Positions 61,001 to 64,000 of a DNA stretch of 64,000 nucleotides are shown here, piece after piece. This stretch comes from Eumeta japonica. Taxonomy: Eukaryota > Arthropoda > Insecta > Lepidoptera > Psychidae. The notes under the pieces were generated by a model. The model was not told where the DNA came from. It did not search any database and saw nothing but the letters and a program-made list of their open reading frames with translations. The position numbers and the translations under genes are program-made. The DNA lies in NCBI GenBank assembly GCA_005406025.1, contig BGZK01000281.1, positions 248,001 through 312,000 on the forward strand, read 5' to 3'. Within the stretch, counting starts at the first letter, position 1. The number at the start of each line of letters is the position of its first letter.

Positions 61001-63522
61001 GCTTGCGTGCTCGTTTCAAAGTGCTTTGAAATAAAGCAATTTGAGAAACGGTCAATACTAGTATCAATACTATTTAAATTGAATTATTTAATATTGTTTC
61101 TTCGTGCGTTGTATTGTTTGTTACGCGAAGAAATGTAACGATGCAACGCACGTTATTGGCCGTTCGCTACACAATGTTGCCGATATGAGTGGATGACAGA
61201 GATTTCGTGCTGTCTGTTTCAATCTTGTTTTTTTTTACATTATGCTATATTGTTTAATATTTATATTTTTTGTACAATGACTAAGAAGCTTCACTGTTGT
61301 TGGATGTCCACCTGGCAGTTAGAGAATTATCCATATCAAATTAGTCAATAAACAAATAATATTTAAAACAAACAAATGTTCTTTATTCTATATGCTAGCT
61401 ATATGAATCATAGAAACTATAGACCATTACGCGTGTACTTTGACGTCCATGTAGCTAATCGTTCTATTTAAATAAAAACTACGCTATCATTTTAAGACAC
61501 GAGAGATTGTCTATGAACGAAAAATAATATGAAATAATCTACATGATATATTACTAATCCTTTGGAATTTCTCCGCTTCTTCATGACGAGAGGTAAAATA
61601 TAAATATATTGCTTCTCAACATTCACTTGATAGTGGTATCATTTTAAAATATTTCAATAAAGGTTTTTATTGGAAGGTATTTGATTGACGCACCCGTGAG
61701 TGGGCGTCGACGAGTTTACATGGTGGTCCGCGTTGTTGAGGGCGGCGCTGGCGGCGGGCGCGGCGGGGTGGGGCGCGGTCGGCTCGCCGGCGTCACGGCT
61801 CCTGAGCTTGTTGGAGATGATGCCCCTCAGGGTGTGGTAGGTGCGGGCGACAGCGCGGGGCGTCCGCACCGCGGGACTAGCGGCTGTCGCTCTTTCCTGC
61901 TGTTAAGAGATAGCTCTCGGATTTTAAAACTGCGTATTGACGATTGCTGTTGACAGTTGACAAGTTCTCGAGGTTAAACAATATTTCTTTTAGCTAGAAA
62001 TAAATAAATACAAAAAAGATCTGTAAAACGGTTGACCCTGAAGGCTATCCCTAAAACTTTCCACTATGACATTAATCGATTTGTCTTTAAGCTCCTTGAG
62101 TTACAAATATTGTCTCTGGGTTTTTGAGCTTAAAAATTAGAAAGACGGTTGACCTAGCAGGCCATCACTGAAACTTATTTTTGAACGCTTTGAACTCCAA
62201 AGTAGATTAATATTTCATCTACATATCTTTAGAACAGGTTGTTGGTTTTTGATATGTTTTGTGACCATCCGACACAGTTTTATAAACAGAAAGAGATAAC
62301 CGAGTACCAATCACCGATTCGTCAAATATTTACATTATATTTTGAAAAAAAATCATTTTAAAATAATACTTCTCTCGAATACGTCTCTCGAATGAAGCAA
62401 CCAATTTTAATACGATTTGTGACGATTGACGCTGTTTTTTAAAGAGAAAAACTGGTTAGATATTAGAGTTTATAGGTGGGGTATTTTAAAAAATATTTTA
62501 AAAAACAAATCAACCAACTTTGATGCATTTGGTAACGGTCAATGTTGTTTTCTAAGGAGAACAACTGAACAGATTGTAGAAGTTATAGGGAGCAGTTCAA
62601 AAAAAAAATACGTTTAAAAAATGTTTCTCCTACCATATTTCTTGTATAAATCAGCCGATATTTAAGCACTTTACGGTAGTCGATGCAACTGCTTGGGGAA
62701 AAGAGCTCATTAGATTTTGATATCGATCAGTTTGGTATCGAACAATAGTCAAAACCTAAGTTCAAAAACATTTTTCTACAAAACTTTATTTTTGTGATTC
62801 CTCAAAATCGACCCTTTTTGAATATCGTAAACTGGGTTTTGATTCGTTGATCCGCTCATAAATTATAAGGAATTTATACGTACACAAACACACCCGCGGA
62901 AGCGCACGCACTCACGCGCAGACACATGCACACACGCACACGTACATACACGCACGCATGCACGTGCGTGTGTGTGTTAGTGCGTGCGTGCATGCATGCA
63001 AATAACTTTCTAATTTTATGGATATTTTTCAATTTTCATTGCGGAAAGTTAAAAAAAATATTTCAATATGAAGTAATTTTTATCAGGGATGATATATTTA
63101 CTTAAGCTCTTAATTTTTTTTCAATTTCAGTACAACAATTTTCTGTTTGACGTATAGTCTTATTGAGCTGATTTTTTGATAACTTTTAAGTTTTTAATTC
63201 TTCTATCTTATCCTATATCCTATCACGGTGTTCCAGGTTAGACATAAAAATTTAATTCGTCTGCGATACCTACAGCATAGACAGTAATTAGTTGAAAAGT
63301 CATATATCAAGAAAGAAATGTTATGAAATGATTATTGATATTCATTGTAGTTATCAATAATACTGATTGATGTACCTGTGCGTGAGTCCAAGCGACCGCA
63401 GGCGGTGGTGGGGCGTCCGGGGCGACGGCGGCGCTGGCGGCGGCCGCCCGCCTGGCGGCGCCAAGCCCGCGGACCTGTGCGCCCGCGCCGCATCCTCCCG
63501 GGACTACCACTTCACGTTCTAT
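52004..63522 (-). CDS. Large Ser/Pro-rich protein with coiled coil and C-terminal SAM domain, 3' seven exons (5' end not found)
   Basis: Minus-strand exons: 63522-63376, 61899-61694, 60604-60358, 60143-59723, 57664-57479, 54321-54156 and 52943-52004. Phases at the joins (0, 2, 0, 1, 1, 2) match throughout, giving 2313 bp, about 770 residues plus stop. The order is an Ala/Pro-rich stretch; a basic RTYHTLRGIISNKLRSRD; RPDLRSPQQLAREMIRQRG; low-complexity Arg/Ser/Pro linkers; TGGQSSNVDSGRGSVAYSSG; EWADVVENELRQILEPRLAAL; IRRQLRGLENMYAEVLQLLG; a coiled coil (ELKNINKRFQRLEAHVVTLA...); and at about 52245-52067 a SAM domain (PPLMRLFLKRLGYEKYAHLL, EERLRALGLPLGPRARIL). SAM domains mediate protein or RNA contacts, so a cytoplasmic scaffold is likely, but I cannot name the gene. 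Donor of the 61694 exon (GG|GTGCGT) is the weakest border. Exons are strikingly G+C-rich against AT-rich introns. Confidence 0.8.
52944..54155. other. Intron of the SAM-domain gene
   Basis: 1.2 kb, AT-rich, containing a 171-bp MITE (53365-53535). Confidence 0.6.
53365..53535. mobile_element. MITE with TTA target duplication in an intron
   Basis: Ends GGGGCCATTCATTTAA and, reversed, GAGGCCGTTCATAAAC, directly flanked by TTA on both sides (53362-53364 and 53536-53538). Inside are runs of G (GAGGGGGG, GGGGGGGTCAAAAATGG). A 3-bp TTA duplication is typical of Harbinger-type MITEs. I recall the 'GGCCGTTCATAAA' end as widespread in Lepidoptera. Confidence 0.7.
54322..57478. other. Large intron of the SAM-domain gene
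   Basis: 3.2 kb, mostly AT-rich. A block at 55110-55500 has more even composition and might be the remains of an LTR, but no target duplication or TG...CA ends could be set. No exon with two good borders was seen in either strand. Confidence 0.45.
57859..57899. repeat. Inverted repeat, 19-bp arms, 3-nt loop
   Basis: TTCATCTAAGTGGACAGAT pairs with ATCTGTTCACTTAGATGAA with a single mismatch, separated by TAC. Within an intron of the minus-strand SAM gene. Confidence 0.88.
59052..59135. repeat. Long inverted repeat, about 40-bp stem
   Basis: Outer arms 59052-59086 and 59101-59135 pair at 30 of 35 positions; the inner TTGTA (59087-59091) and TACAA (59096-59100) extend the stem, leaving a CGTT loop. 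Most mismatches are T against C on one strand, which become G-U pairs in RNA on that strand. Confidence 0.85.
60690..61020 (-). repeat. Dispersed repeat 'GAGCACGCAAG...CAGAGGAGTCA', copy 3 (in an intron)
   Basis: On the minus strand: GAAACGAGCACGCAAGCCA, AACCCCAGAGGAGTCAAC, CTCACGTCTGTGTTCTATTT and a closing ATGTTGCCC. It is more diverged than the copies at 42231 and 51062 and lies in the SAM-gene intron 60605-61693, in sense orientation with that gene. Confidence 0.65.
61900..63375. other. Intron of the SAM-domain gene
   Basis: 1.5 kb, AT-rich, holding a purine-pyrimidine alternating tract at 62882-63001 and several loosely similar blocks 'ggttgaccctgaaggctatc' / 'ggttgacctagcaggccatc' (62030 and 62149). 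Confidence 0.5.
62882..63001. repeat. Alternating purine-pyrimidine tract (CA/CG/TG rich)
   Basis: About 120 bases almost wholly alternate purine and pyrimidine, with CACGCA, ACACGCACACG and GTGCGTGTGTGTG words. The CA-rich left part and the TG-rich right part are partly complementary around GCATGCACGTGC, so it could fold back or adopt Z-DNA. Confidence 0.8.
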
Positions 63523-64000
63523 CTGCATTTGAAACGATTAGCTGTTTTATGACTATGAAACTAATATATGAATATCTATTAATTGGCGGGTGGTATAGAG
63601 TGGATGAGGGGTTATATGCTATTGATTTCTGCCAAATCATATTACAGAATTGTATCTAATTTACACTCATTTCCTACATAAGGAATTAAAAGATTTGTTA
63701 AAGGATTAAAAGAAAATGTTCATAACATTGTAAAATTTTATAAATTTCCGAATTAATTACGGCGATAGAAAAATTGATTATGTCCAAAAACACGCTCTAA
63801 AAATATGAAATAATTTGCATAATTATGAATTATATAAAAAAAACAAATAATTAAGAAAATAAAAATATTTTAAACCGACATCATCTACAATTTATTTAAA
63901 TTTATTTGCATACATCGATAGAGTATAGTTTTACATGCACAAAATAATTTGTAAAATTATGTGAAAATACCGTTGCACAAATATGACTTGCACTTTCCTA
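63523..64000. other. Right edge, intron of the SAM-domain gene
   Basis: AT-rich. The upstream exons of the minus-strand gene must lie beyond the window or were missed here. Confidence 0.5.

Overview
The window looks like a piece of a lepidopteran (moth or butterfly) nuclear chromosome. The background is AT-rich and non-coding, genes are split by introns with ordinary GT-AG borders, and G+C-rich coding exons stand out sharply. The dispersed repeats are of types I recognise from Lepidoptera: repeat heads ending in 'GGCTTCGCC', the 'ACGGAACCCT...TCCGTCCGTCCGT' repeat, mariner and PIF/Harbinger transposons, a jockey/CR1-like retroposon and several MITEs. All assignments come from reading the sequence; no database search was possible.

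Host genes lie mainly in the right third, all on the minus strand. (1) 44574-48538: a complete four-exon gene for a small secreted ML-domain (NPC2/ESR16-like) lipid-binding protein of 154 residues. (2) 52004-63522: seven linked exons, open at the 5' end, encoding about 770 C-terminal residues of a Ser/Pro-rich protein with a coiled coil and a C-terminal SAM domain; every exon junction keeps phase. (3) An orphan minus-strand exon at 28688-28792. (4) A G+C-rich, CpG-dense patch at 5195-5770 followed by a weakly supported, apparently interrupted plus-strand coding stretch at 5887-6241.

The left and middle parts are mobile and repetitive DNA. From left to right: a 23-bp tandem array (3020-3615), an 88-bp tandem array of about 22 units (9262-11190), a nearly complete PIF/Harbinger transposon (12047-15274) that carries a tiny hAT-type MITE with an exact 8-bp target duplication, two inverted copies of a palindromic MITE (19455-19684, 20342-20553), a dead mariner (23366-24654, minus), a jockey/CR1-like retroposon remnant (25945-28376) between inverted copies of another repeat, a Helitron-like element with a tRNA-like segment (29468-30360), an RTE-like tail (32826-33288), a second dead mariner (37443-38658, plus), a second retroposon remnant (39095-40505), and three copies of a further dispersed repeat (42231, 51062, 60690).

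The most unusual structure is the Harbinger transposon. Its two genes, a DDE transposase (plus) and a MADF/BESS DNA-binding protein (minus), are interlocked: exons from opposite strands alternate, and each gene has one exon inside the other's intron. Two small lesions, a changed splice donor in the transposase and one extra base in a homopolymer at the start of the MADF gene, suggest the copy is recently inactivated. Much of the remaining sequence, including several long AT-rich stretches, shows nothing I can assign.
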